Assembly (NCBI RefSeq): GCF_042477335.2
Contig: NC_091727.1
Location: 127,131,501-127,195,500, forward strand
DNA length: 64,000 nucleotides
Reading direction: 5' to 3'
Source of the DNA: Ovis canadensis
Lineage: Eukaryota; Chordata; Mammalia; Artiodactyla; Bovidae
In this document: positions 32,868-43,680 of the stretch, in pieces
Layout: each line of letters begins with the position of its first letter
Position numbering within the stretch: the first letter of the stretch is position 1
Translations under genes and position numbers: made by a program
The notes under the pieces: model-generated
Told to the model about the DNA's origin: nothing
Database searches by the model: none
Seen by the model: only the letters and a program-made list of their open reading frames with translations

Positions 32868-33071
32868 TGTTAGTCGCTCAGTCGTGTCTAACTCTTTGCC
32901 ACCACGTGGACGGTAACCTGCCAGGCTCCTCTATCCATGGAATTCTCCAGGCAAGGATACTGGAGTGGGTAGCCATTTCCTTCTCCAGGGGATCTTCCCA
33001 CCCCAAGGATCGAACCTGGGTCTCCTGCATCATGGGCAGATTCTTTACTGTCTGAGCCACCAAGGAATCCC
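32868..33071 (-). mobile_element. Bov-tA SINE (antisense)
   Basis: 'tgttagtcgctcagtcgtgtc' through 'tgagccaccaaggaatccc'; full length. Confidence 0.9.
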
Positions 33072-33150
33072 TTATATATATCCCTTATATATACATGTAT
33101 TCCATCCATTCTTTGATGGAATATATATATACACTCATATATACATATAT

Positions 33151-33229
33151 TCTTCCCAACTCAGGGATTGGACCCAGGTCTCCCACATTGCAAGCAGATT
33201 CTTTACCATCTGAGCCACCAGGAAAGTCC
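33151..33229 (-). mobile_element. Bov-tA head only (antisense fragment)
   Basis: Only the tRNA-related part is present ('tcttcccaactcagggattgg' to 'gagccaccaggaaagtcc'), set in TA-rich repeats 80 bp from the complete copy. Confidence 0.85.
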
Positions 33230-33290
33230 ATATATAAATATACCATATTATATATGATGTAAATATATATATATATATATATATGTGTGT
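33230..33290. repeat. (TA)n microsatellite
   Basis: tatataaata-type sequence followed by a pure (at)n run ending in tgtgtgt. Confidence 0.9.
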
Positions 33291-33737
33291 ATTCTGGAGT
33301 TTTTTCCTCTTTAAACCTTTAAATATACAATATTTTGAAGTCTTTTTGGATTGCTGTATTGTCCATAGTTCCTTGGAATTGAATTCTCCCATTTCTTGTG
33401 CATATTGACTAACTTTCATTGTAATGGGCTTCTTCATGTGCTTTATAATTTTCTATGTGAGCTTATCTTCTACAGGAGCTACATGCTGTGAGGATCTTAC
33501 TCTGAGTTGAAGAGGTGGCCCTGTGGGCAGTTTTTAACTTGCCCCTGCCAGAGTTCTATGGCATTCCCAGTTCTGGAAAAGTTTTTATGTAAAGGTCTCA
33601 GCTCAGGGTTTCTGAAATACATGGGTACTATGAATTTGGCTCTCATAGTGTGTAGCTCAGGTTTAAATGTTTTAAACTTCTTAGAGATGAGTTTATTTTC
33701 ACCCCTGTCCTACGGAAGATGGCCTACATCTCATTTG

Positions 33738-34000
33738 TAGTGACGTAGTATAGCATAATAAAGACTATGGATCCTGGAATCAGGATACCTAGGTCTGAAT
33801 CTTATACCTACTACTTCCCAGCAGTGTGACCTTAAGCAATTTATTAATACTTAAACATTGTCTCCATTATTTGTAAAATGGGGGCTATAACAGTACCTCC
33901 CTTAATGGAGTTTTATGAAGATTAAAGAAATTAATATATGCAAAATATATAGAACAGTACCTGGCACATTGTGTGTACTGATCAAGATTTGTTATTATTG
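33738..34000 (+). mobile_element. MIR SINE, nearly complete
   Basis: 'ctatggatcctggaatcagg', 'cagtgtgaccttaagcaatt', 'ttatttgtaaaatggggg' and 'gaacagtacctggcacattg'. Confidence 0.9.
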
Positions 34001-34334
34001 TGCATCTGCCTAATTGACAAAGGTGGTTTCAATTCATAGATGAGGCAGGTCTCCACTGCTCCTTGTTTTGTGCAGGAAGCACAGGTCTAAGTCAATTCCA
34101 AGCCCTTTAGAGGACCCCAAACCTCAGCCTCCAAGGTGCTTTTCTGGTTCCATTATCCCTGTGAGTTGTAACACTTCAATTTGTGTTCATTGCTAGAGTT
34201 TAGAGTTCTACTTTTGTTTCTGGAATCTGGAAGTTTTCCTTTCTTGCTTCTTGAGTTCAGCTATATATTTTGTGGTTAAATTTTATTCAGTGTATCCCTG
34301 TGTTTTGAGAATCATTGCTTCTAATAGGGACCAA
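34001..34334. other. Unclassified sequence
   Basis: T-rich; may continue the HAL1/L1M-like stretch upstream of the MIR. No gene signal. Confidence 0.35.
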
Positions 34335-34690
34335 TATTAGATAACTAACAGTCCAATAATATGGGATTTGTTAAATAAATTATGATATAGTTTTCAAATG
34401 GAATACAATTCAGCTATAAAAAATAATGAAGTAGGTCTGCATACCTATATGAGCTGACATAGAATACAGACTGTTGCATTGTTAAGTGAAAAAAAGCATG
34501 AAACAGAGATGGGTGTCTATATTGTGTATATATAAATATGTACATTTTTGTACACAGAAAAGGTACTGGGAGGATGCCCACCACAGACCATTACTATGAT
34601 TAATTCTAGCATGGATATGAGGGATAGACTTTTACTTCACTCTTTTTCCTTTAGTTATAATTTAAAAAATAATAAGTAGGCATTTCTTTT
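34335..34690 (+). mobile_element. L1M-type 3' UTR
   Basis: 'gttaaataaattatgatata', 'atggaatacaattcagctat', 'gcattgttaagtgaaaaaaag'. Confidence 0.75.
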
Positions 34691-34749
34691 AAAAATACAT
34701 AATTTGAATAAAGAAAAAACCAAACATTCCCTCTCCAACTTCATCCCCT

Positions 34750-35010
34750 TTCTCTCCAAAAGAAAAGATAACCAGCATGTACCAAGTATGCGCTTGGCCA
34801 GGAGCTGAGATAATAATGATGAATAAGCTTCATTCCCTGCCTTAAGAAGCTCAAGATCTAATGGGAGACACATGCATAAACAATCAGAGTGCTGTAAGAA
34901 ATGTTCTCAAGGAGCTGGGGAAATATCTAACTTTCTCAGAAGGAAGGGCACTCAGGGAAGTCTCACAGGGGAGCTGGGACCTGAACAAAGTGGAGTTCAC
35001 CGAATAGACA
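34750..35010 (-). mobile_element. L2 3' region (antisense)
   Basis: 'cattccctgccttaagaagc', 'tcaagatctaatgggagaca', 'agggaagtctcacagggga'. Confidence 0.65.
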
Positions 35011-35365
35011 CCAGGGCAAGGTGGCAGTCAAGGGTCTAGTAGGAAACAAACAGCATACTCAAACAGGAAACATGAGGGGAGTTTAATGATGGGACTGTTT
35101 ACAACCATGTGAGCAGGGCTAAGGGAAATCAAGAAAGGATGGTGAGACAGCCCAGGGAGCCTTTACCATCTTTATACCTGAAGGGCCAAGAGGAAAGAGC
35201 AGTTATCAGAACCCAGAAAGAGTAGCTGTAGCTATAAAAGATGGCTGCCAAAAAAAGTCTGTGGCCTATGATAGATTCTTCTAGAAGGACTCAACCAAAC
35301 TGCTACCACTCCACAGAGAAGGGGATAGGAGAATAAATATTCAGATTTTAATCTGCTTCTGGTCT
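35011..35365. other. Unclassified sequence
   Basis: Nothing recognised. Confidence 0.45.
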
Positions 35366-35372
35366 CCCTTGG

Positions 35373-35484
35373 GTTTATTTTGTTTTTTGCCATGCCTTGT
35401 ATCCCTCGACCAGGGATCACACCCATGCCCCTTGAAGTGGAAATGTGGAGTCTTAACCACTGGACTGCCAGGGAATTCCCTCCA
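35373..35484 (-). mobile_element. CHR-type SINE (antisense)
   Basis: 'cgaccagggatcacacccatg', 'taaccactggactgccaggg'. The flanks share tcccttg. Confidence 0.85.
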
Positions 35485-35599
35485 ATCCCTTGTTAATGAT
35501 TCCTATTGGCCATATCCAGTGAGAATTCAGAGAAAAAACTCAGTTAATACAGTCCACAAAGGTCAGCCTCTAGAGGTACACACAAAGAATGGAGAAGGG

Positions 35600-35700
35600 T
35601 GAAAAGTGGATCCATTGAGGGTATCCGGAAACTCTCTATATGTTCCTCTCAATTTTTCTGTGAGCCTAGAATTGCTCTAAAAAATAAAGACTTTTTTTTT
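35600..35700 (+). mobile_element. L1M-type 3' tail
   Basis: 'tctcaatttttctgtgagcc' then 'gctctaaaaaataaagac' and a T-run. Confidence 0.6.
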
Positions 35701-36392
35701 TCAGTAGATCTGGAGAGACAAATAGCGACTATTCCACATAGGCGTTTTATGCAGAGAGCGCATATGGGTAAAGGAATAAGAGCAAGAAATCACAAGGGGT
35801 ATTTGAGAAGCAGAGAATAGTCTTGTGTGATTAAATAGTTGGGCTTATGAGGGAGGACAAAGGTGAGGTCATGGAGTGAGGAAAATGTGAAGGGAGTGTT
35901 GACAAACTGTATGAGTTCCAAATAGATTTGCGAACTGTCAGCTCATGGGACAAAATTGACCTGTAAATGTACTTTGTCTTGAGTTTGAATGTGAATATCT
36001 TTAGACAACTGCATGGACTTCACAGGTCCCACTACTTGCCATTGTCTCACAACTGGTCTACCTCAGTTTTTAAAAATTATCTACTTGCCACTGAAGACAT
36101 GTGGAGGAGAACATCCATATCAGAGCTTGTCCAGGGGAGAGCAAAGAAGGTGGGTTTGGAAACCATGACAGATTAAGAGTTTTTGCATTGCAGAAGAGAT
36201 GATTTAGAAGGACATGATGACTTTCTCCAAGCCAACCAAAAGCTAGCACAAAGAAGAGGGAGTAGACTTATTTTGTCTTATACTTTCATTCACTTGGCAA
36301 ACATCTGTAGCCTGTCCCATTTGTATCAGGCTCCAAATAGCTGAACTAGGCCTAATGGGTATACGTTTCAGGAAGGCAGATTTAGACTCGGG
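35701..36392. other. Unclassified sequence
   Basis: No gene or confidently named repeat. 35930-36100 could be an old hAT-like fragment, but evidence is weak. Confidence 0.4.
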
Positions 36393-36401
36393 ATAGTGAT
36401 T

Positions 36402-36609
36402 ATTGGGGCTTACCTGGTGGCTCAGATGATAAAGAATCTGCCTGTAATGCAGGAGATCTAGGTTGGATCCCTGGGTTGGGAAGATCCCCTGGAGAAGGGA
36501 ACAGCTACCCACTCCAGTATTCTTGCCTGGAGAATCTCAGGGACAGAGGAGCCTGGCAGGCTACAGCCCATGGATTGCAAAGAATCAGACATGACTGAGC
36601 AACTAACAC
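36402..36609 (+). mobile_element. Bov-tA SINE
   Basis: Complete copy with perfect 9-bp duplication atagtgatt (36393-36401 and 36610-36618). Confidence 0.93.
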
Positions 36610-37292
36610 ATAGTGATTGATAATTAACCATTTTGGGTCTCAGGCCCCTTTTAATCTGATAAAAGGTATGGGTCTTTTCCATTGAAAGATATACATTCTT
36701 TTTTGTTTCACAGATACTTACTGAGCATCTATCATGTGCCAGGCACTGGGGTAGGTACTGGGGATAGAGCAGTGACAAATAAAATCCCTGTATTCCTGAA
36801 GTTTACATTCTAGTGGTGGAGAGAGATAATGAACAAGCAAGCAAATATTAATATATCAGAAAAAAGAAGTGCTGTGGAGAAAAATAGAGCAATGGGAAGT
36901 GATAAAAAAAAACATGCAGAAAATGGCAATTTTTAAATGAGATAGTCGAGGAAATGTCACTGGTAGTATCATTTGCACAGAGGCCTGAGGGAAGCAAGTG
37001 AGTAAGCCTCTGTGGGGAAAGAACATTCCAGTTAGAGGGAACAGCAAAGGCCCTCTGGGAGTTACCTTGGCATGTCTGAGAAACAGCAAGCAGGCCATAT
37101 GGCTGAAGCTGAGTAATCAAGGGAGAGAATGGTAGGGTTGAGTTCAGAGAGGTAACGGGGAAGAAGCCAGCTCCTGTAGAATCTTCTAAGTGATTCTAAA
37201 GACTTTGCTTTTATCTCGAACAATATAAAAAGCCATGGGCAGGCTTCAAGCAGATGCATGACCTGATCTGATTTACACATTTAATGGATTTG

Positions 37293-37494
37293 GGACTTTC
37301 GTGGTGGCTCAAACAGTAAAGAATTTGCCTGCAGTGCAGGAGACCCAGGTTCAATCCCTGGGTCGGGAAGATGCCCTGGAGAAGAAAAAGGAAATGGCAA
37401 CCAACTCCTATTCTTGCCTAGAAAATCCTATGAATAGAGAAGCATGGCGGGCTACTGTTCACGAGGTCACAAAGAGTCAGATACGACTGACCAA

Positions 37495-37530
<36 letters not shown>
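37293..37530 (+). mobile_element. Bov-tA SINE with (CA)n tail
   Basis: Complete head and body, the tail being a (ca)n run (37498-37527). Flanks share ggattt (37286-37291 and 37531-37536). A SINE-seeded microsatellite inside L2. Confidence 0.9.
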
Positions 37531-38563
37531 GGATTTTGCAATGGTCCAGACAAGAAATGATGCTGGCTGGGACTAAGGCAGTAGCAGCAGAAATAGCAAG
37601 AAGTGATCAGGTTCTAAATATGTTTTGAAAGACTCAACCCACAGTATCACTGATAGATTCCATGTGAGGTGTGAGAAAAAGGGAGGAGTCAAGGAAGGCT
37701 CCAAGTTTGGCCTGAAATTCTAGAAACATGGGTAAAGAAGACTGAGGGATAAACAGGTCTAAGGAAAATAGTCATTTTGGTTTTGGAGAATTTTGAGTTG
37801 AGAGGCCAATTAGACAGCCTAATGGTTAGAAAGATGAGGCGAACCCAGCAAAGGATACTAAGAAAGAATAGCTAGCAAAGTAGGAGAAGAACCAATACAG
37901 AGTGGTGTCTCAGAAGCCAAGAGAACAAACTGTTTCAAGAAGGGAGTGATCAACTGTGTCATATGCTGCTGCTGGGTCAAATAAAATGAGAACAGAAAAA
38001 GGATCATTGTATTTAACACTGAGGAGATACTATTGACCTTGACATGAATCATTCTGGTGGAGTGCTGGGGGCAAAAGCCTGATTGGAGAGGGTTCAAGAG
38101 AGACTAGTAGGAGAAAATATGTTTTGCTTTAAGGAGAGAGGGGAAAAAAATGGGGCTGTAGCTGAGGCAGAGAAAAGTTTTGTTTTGTTTCTTAACATTG
38201 GAGATGTTGGTTTGGTGAGAGAAAAATCGCTGATGTCATAGAGGGAGAGAAAAATGACTAGAGTCATGACCTTGCTAAGTTCAAAAGGGGAAAGATGTAG
38301 TACACAAGTGAAGGAGTCAGCCATTGGTGGAATTGCAGACAGTTCATTCCTAGTGACAAGCAGGAAGGCAAGGTTGACAAGCAGGAGGCAGGGTATGTGG
38401 ATAGAGATACAAGTAGGTTTGTAGATACCATGGTAAGAGTCTGCACTTGTTCTCTTCCGACATTTTCTATTTTCTCAGTGAAATGAGAAGCAGAGCCAGC
38501 AGCTGAGAATGAGGATAGGGGAAGGGGTTTGGGAGGAGGATAGGGAAGGTGTAAAACAGTCAT

Positions 38564-38789
38564 TGGGCTTCCCCAGTGGCTCAGTGGTAAAGAATCTACC
38601 TGCCAATGCAGGAAATGCAAGAGACGCAGATTCGATCCCTGGGTCGGTAAGATCCCCTGGAGAAGGAAATGGCAACCCACTCCAGTATTCTTGCCTGTAG
38701 AATCCCATGGACAGAGGAGCCTGGCGGGCTACAATCTATGAGGTCACAAAGAGTTGGACACAACTGAGTGAGCAGGCACATACAGATGC
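38564..38789 (+). mobile_element. Bov-tA SINE
   Basis: Complete copy. Target duplication aaaacagYcat (38553-38563 and 38790-38800), one mismatch. Confidence 0.93.
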
Positions 38790-39257
38790 AAAACAGCCAT
38801 CAGAGAGAGTTTAAGAACGGTTGAATGAAGAAAATGTAGGAAAATTAGAGGGTAGCATGAAGGGCCCACTTGAGGTTAATGGTCATGAATTGAAAGTGAG
38901 ACTAGTTAGCATGGTTTTAAGTATTTTCTAATCTTGTTCAGCTGCTGGGGCAGGTTTGGAATAGATAGAGAGTTGGATTTAACCAGGATTAGGTGTCTGT
39001 TGCTCAACTAAGATGGGGGTGGAGAGAGGCAAGGGAGATATAGGGTGTGTGCAAAACAGTGAATATAATGGTGCACATAGGATCTAAGCTGTACAAAGAA
39101 AACAAGGACGACACTAGGGGACTGAGAACAGTTCAGCACTTAACTGTTCTCTTGTTAACTTTGGTCATGAAAGGGCTAAAAAGCAGTCATTCCTGTTACC
39201 AAGTAGAAGGGCACCAGTGGCCTTAAGCAGTGTTCTCACGATTGTGTTCCTCAAAAC

Positions 39258-39560
39258 CACTAGGCCCTCATCATCATCCCTGTAAGTGAAGTCACAAAAC
39301 CTTGAAAACCCTGTGTTTCCCATCCTTCTCATGGGGATCCACATTGCCTGTTAACATATCAAGGATTCTGAATATTCCTATAGTTGGGAAACCCCATTTG
39401 ACTAATCCAGCAGTTCACAACTTTGCCTGTTCATAGGGCTCTTTCTTGTATAACACTCTTATTCATAAGATGTGTGATTCATCCCCAAGGACTAATATTC
39501 CATGGAACAACTTTGAGAAACACTAAGTTAGGAATCATGTTGAGGATTAGAACCTGAATT
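39258..39560 (+). repeat. Unclassified 300-bp repeat, copy 1
   Basis: Clearly similar along its length to 42103-42396 in the same orientation ('catcatccctgtaagtgaag', 'gttcatagggctctttcttg', 'ccccaaggactaatattcc', 'aactttgagaaacacta'). The second half has hAT-like ends (cagcagttcacaac ... gagaaacacta). Family unknown to me. Confidence 0.7.
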
Positions 39561-39805
39561 TTAGGCCAAAACCTCACTCATTGCACCGTTTCTCCAAGGT
39601 GTGTGTTGCAGGAACTCACACTCTCCCCAAGCCATCTTACTGTCTGCAGCTGAGCCTGCCCTTGGAGACTGGGACTCTAGCCAGTTCCCTGGCAGCCCCT
39701 CAAAACCCTGATATTGTCAGTACAGCTGATTCCCTCGTTTTCATTCAGCTGCAGCTCTCCCATGTTATCTCGTCAATAATTTAAGAGATATTATTGTCAG
39801 TGCAC
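39561..39805. other. Unclassified sequence
   Basis: Nothing recognised. Confidence 0.4.
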
Positions 39806-39932
39806 TGAAGGTGACATGAACATTTATTAACCACTTCCTTGAGTCAGGCACTCTGCTTGGTGTTTCACATATATTTTCTCACTCACTCTTCACAATAACA
39901 TGGTAAGAAGGTAGCTGTTATTTAAAAAAAAA
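39806..39932 (-). mobile_element. MIR (antisense) with A-run
   Basis: 'cttgagtcaggcactctgct', 'tctcactcactcttcacaat'; followed by a pure A-run at 39924-39940. Confidence 0.7.
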
Positions 39933-39944
39933 AAAAAAAACATT

Positions 39945-40490
39945 CAGGAAAATCACCAGCAACCAGTGTTTGTCAGAAACTTGTTGCCTGGAAGAAGAGA
40001 AATAAGTTTAGTCAGTAAAGAGTGATGTGTTTGTGACAAACAGATTTGAAGCCCTAGGAACTTCATAGAATCGAATGTTGAGCTGAAAGGGACCTTTAGA
40101 GATCAAGTTAAGATAGTAGAGGTTATTGTATTCTCCTCAAGATTTATTACATAAATTGTCTCAGGAGAGCAGGATTAATAAATTTTGCCATAACTGTTTT
40201 GATTTAAATCAAGCCATATAAAACGATATTGTCATACAAATTAAAGTCTACAGATCATGCTATAAGAATGCAATATTGTAATTGGTTATTGGCTGGAATT
40301 GTAAATGAACATTTAGAGTTGAATCTGTGTTTCACTGCTGTGGAAGCCCGATTTCACCAGAATGCCATGGTCCTTAAACCTAAGTGTGTCTCAGAATTAT
40401 TCCAGTTACCTGTTTTAAAAGGTAGGTTCCTGCACTCTATCTTCAGAAATACTAATTCAGTAAGCCTGGTGCGTGTGTGTATGAGTGAGC
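39945..40490. other. Unclassified sequence
   Basis: No repeat or gene recognised. Confidence 0.4.
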
Positions 40491-40612
40491 ACGTGAGTGT
40501 TAGTCGTTCAGACTGTCCGACTCTGTGACCCCATGGACTGTAGCTCGCCAGGCTCCTCTGTCCTTGGAATTCTCCAGGCAAGAATACTGGAGTGGGTAGC
40601 CATTCCTTTTCC

Positions 40613-41817
40613 ATATTGTTTATGGGGTTCTCAAGGCAAGAATACTGAAGTGGTTTGCCATTCCCTTCTCCAGTGGACCACATTTTGTCAGAACTCTCCA
40701 CTTACTGTTTATTTAACTTATATGCAGAGTCAGTTCAGTTCCGTTCAGTTCAGTCGCTCAGTCGCGTCTGACTCTTTGTGACCCCATGGACTGCAACATG
40801 CCAGGCTTCCCTATCCATCACCAACTCCTGGAACCTACTCAAACTCATGTCCATTGCATCGGTGATGCCATCCAACCATCTCATCCTCTGTCGTCTCCTT
40901 CTCCTCCCGCCTTCAATCTTTCCCAGCATCAGGGCCTTTTCCAATGATATGCAGAGTACATGATGTAAAATGCTGGACTGGATAAGGCACAAGCTAGAAT
41001 CAAGATTTCTGAGAGAAATACCAATAATTTCAGATACACAGATGACACCACCCTTATAGCAGAAAGCGAAGAAGAACTAAAGAGCCTCTTGATGAAACTG
41101 AAAGAGGAGAGTGAAAAAAATGGCTTAAAAATCAACATTCAAAAAACTCAGAGCACAGCATCCAGTCTCATCACATCATGGCAAATAGATGGAGAAACAA
41201 TGGAAACAGTGAAAGACTTTATTTTCTTGGGCTTCAAAATCACTGCAGATGGTGACTGTAGCCATGAAACTAAAAGATGCTTGCTCCTTGGAAGAAAAGC
41301 TATGACCAACCTAGACAATATGTTAAAAAACAGAGCCATTCCCATGCCAACAAAGGTTCATCTAGTCAAAGCTACGGTTTTCCCAGTAGTCATGTATGGA
41401 TGTGAGAGTGGGACCATAAAGAAAGCTGTGCCGAAGAACTGATGCTTTTGAACTGTGGTGTTGGAGAAGACTCTTGAGAGTCCCTTGAACTGCAAGAAGA
41501 TCCAACCAGCCTATCCTAAAGGAAATAAGTCCTGAATATTCATTGGAAGGACTGATGCTGAAGCTGAAACTGCAACACTTTGGCCACCTGATGCGAAGAA
41601 CTGACTCATTAGAAAAGACCTGGATGCTGGGAAAGATTGAAGGCAGAAGGAGAAGGGGATGACAGAGGATGAGATGGTTGGATGGCATCACCGACTCGAC
41701 GGACGTAAGTTCGAGCAAGCTCTGGGAGTTGGTGAGGGACAGGGAAGCCTGGCATGCTGCAGTCCATGGGGTCACAAAGAGTCAGACACGATTGAGCAAC
41801 TGAACTGAACTGAATCG
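40613..41817 (+). mobile_element. BovB with large internal deletion, inside Bov-tA
   Basis: 40613-40705 matches the BovB 5' region ('ggttctcaaggcaagaatac', 'tccagtggaccacattttg') and then jumps straight into the RT palm ('tttatttaacttatatgcag', 40709-40728). Endonuclease and RT N-terminal half are missing. The rest runs to the 3' end, with [20 protein letters not shown] (about 41032-41090): YADD is YTDD. An antisense BovB 3' fragment interrupts it at 40731-40946. Confidence 0.85.
40731..40946 (-). mobile_element. BovB 3' end (antisense) inside BovB
   Basis: 216 bp of antisense BovB 3' sequence with perfect 11-bp target duplication atatgcagagt (40720-40730 and 40947-40957). BovB coding sequence continues directly on either side. 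Confidence 0.93.
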
Positions 41818-42102
41818 AGCCATTCCCTTCTCCAGGGGATCTTTCCAGCCCAGGCATTGAACCCAGGTCTCCTGCATTGCAGGCAGATTCTTTACTAGCT
41901 GAGCCACCAGGGCTAGGAAGTTTGCACTTTTAACAAGCTCCCTTGGTTATACTCCGTGGTCCATCACTATGGGTGGTCCACCGACTGATCACAACCTGAT
42001 AAACACATTGCAAAGGTTATTATCTTCCTAATCAAGGTGTTAGCAGGGCTGGGGGCAGTTGCTCTGCAGAGATCAAGAAACTGTTTCTATGTTTCTACTG
42101 TC

Positions 42103-42396
42103 ATCATAGCCCCTCACCATCATCCCTGTGAGTGAAGTCACAAAACTTCGAAAACCCTGTGTCCCCCATCCCTCTCTTGGAGATTCACATTGCCTATTAA
42201 CTTAGCAAGGACTCTGAATATTTCTGTACTTGGGAATCCACGTTTGATTAAACCAGTGGTTCACAACTTGATTGTTCACGGGGCTCTTTCTTATGTAATA
42301 CTATCAACGTCCATCCCCAGGGACTAATACTCCCTGGAACATACTTTGAGAAATACTAATTTAGGAAGCAGGTTGGGGGTTTGAAACTGAGTTTCT
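42103..42396 (+). repeat. Unclassified 300-bp repeat, copy 2
   Basis: Direct-orientation partner of 39258-39560, with similarity over the whole length and small indels. The flanking DNA is unrelated. Confidence 0.7.
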
Positions 42397-42950
42397 ACTG
42401 TTTCTGGACCCTTATTTTTTCTACTGAATCTCATCTTAGTGTGATAACGAACTCTTAAAGGCATCTCCTTCCCTATGTTTGGATGATGGGGGCCGAGGCT
42501 CGGGAGCAAACATAGAAGGTTCTTATGAGGAACCTTTCTGGGACATCACATTGAGGTAGAATCAAAATTCCTCCTAGAAGTTTTTAAGTAATTAGAAATT
42601 CTTCTGTATACTCAGAAATGTGTGGCATTTCATTAGTGTGGTCACTTACATGGTAAAGAAATGGGCATGAATTGTAGGCTGTGAGATGCTTCTACCCTGA
42701 AGGGATCTTGCCAAGATACAATCCTCAGTTTTACAGGCTCTAAAACTCAATTTTTTCAGTTTTAACCAGGGAGTGGTTAAGCTCTGGGGGACACATTTCA
42801 CACAATCTAAAGTTACAAAGCAATGTTTTGGAAACCAAAATGTCAATTTATTAATTCATCTTGATAATTAATTACAAAGCAAACCTATGTCAACAAGTGC
42901 ATCCTCTTCCCAGTAGGAAATCTACTTAGGAAACCAAATAAAAGGCAATG
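42397..42950. other. Unclassified sequence
   Basis: No repeat or gene recognised. Confidence 0.4.
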
Positions 42951-42954
42951 CAAA

Positions 42955-43680
42955 TGCCTTTTGGTGGAGGCAGCCTGGTTTAGTGAAAAGAGCCAAGATT
43001 TTAGGGTCATCCAGATCTAGGTTAGAATCCTAGCTAGGCTACGTGTAGTGAGTTGAATGCTGTTCTACAAAAAGATATGTCCAATTGGAACCTCAGAATA
43101 TGTGATCTTATTTGGGATAAGGGTCTTTGCAGATATAATTAAGGTAAGGATCTCTATATGAGGTCAACTGGATTAGGGTGGGCTTTAAATCCAATGATGA
43201 AAGTCCTTAAAATAGAAAGAGCAGAGTGAGACATAGGGGAGAAGGTCATGTGAACATAGAGGCAGAGGTGGGAATAATGCAGCCAATAAGTCAAGCTAAG
43301 TCTAGAGCCACCAGAAACTAAGAAGAAACAAGGAATGCAATCTCCCCTAGAGACTTTGGAGGAAGCATGGCCCTGCCAATGCCTTGATCTCAGATTTTTG
43401 GCCTCCAGAACTGTGAGAGAATGCATTTCTGTTGTTTCAAGCCACTAAATTTGTGGTAATTTGTACAGTAGCCATGGGAAACTAGTATCGCTCATTTAGT
43501 TTTACGGAATTGTGTAAGCCACATTACCTCTCTGAGCCTCAGTTCCCTCATCTGAAAACAGGGCTAACTATAGAAACCTATGAGGTCATAGGGTTACTGT
43601 AAGGAAAATCAGTTCATTTATATAAAGTGTTCGGTTTAGAGTAGGTGTTTATTATTTAGTATAAGGTGGCTGTTGTTACT
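42955..43680 (+). mobile_element. MIR SINE split by a MaLR LTR
   Basis: Left 42955-43043 ('agcctggtttagtgaaaaga', 'gttagaatcctagctaggc') and right 43488-43660 ('cctctctgagcctcagttcc', 'gtcatagggttactgtaagg', 'agagtaggtgtttattattt') form one MIR. Confidence 0.85.
43044..43487 (+). mobile_element. MLT1-like solo LTR (ERVL-MaLR)
   Basis: Starts with TG and contains 'gtgatcttatttgggataag', 'agggtctttgcagatataat' and the end signature 'tgttgtttcaagccactaaa'. An ancient retrovirus-like LTR with no internal genes. Confidence 0.8.

Larger units (their letters stand above)
32400..33735 (-). mobile_element. Possible old L1M/HAL1-like stretch, with SINEs
   Basis: T-rich runs such as 'ttctcttcaaacattacttc', 'gtggagcttcttattctatc' and 'cttttgaagtctttttgg'-like sequence resemble an antisense HAL1/L1M interior. 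Two antisense Bov-tA pieces lie within it. The family is uncertain. Confidence 0.4.
36712..39150 (-). mobile_element. Long L2 LINE (antisense), two SINE insertions
   Basis: About 2 kb of L2 after removing two Bov-tA copies. It begins with the reverse-complement terminus ('gagcatctatcatgtgccag', 'gaagtttacattctagtgg') and runs into the CR1-clade RT. The minus strand shows QSGFCPQHSTRMIHVKVNSI (about 38091-38032), equivalent to the conserved QSGFR..HST block, and degraded segments upstream. Part of the RT C-terminal region between about 37745 and 37830 appears deleted. Frames are broken throughout. Confidence 0.85.
40494..41912 (-). mobile_element. Bov-tA SINE (antisense) split by BovB
   Basis: The left half (40494-40612, body) and right half (41818-41912, 'cattcccttctccaggggatc' to 'gagccaccaggg') join into one complete antisense Bov-tA. 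The join point is duplicated on both sides of the BovB (agccattcc... at 40598-40612 and 41818-41833). Confidence 0.88.
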
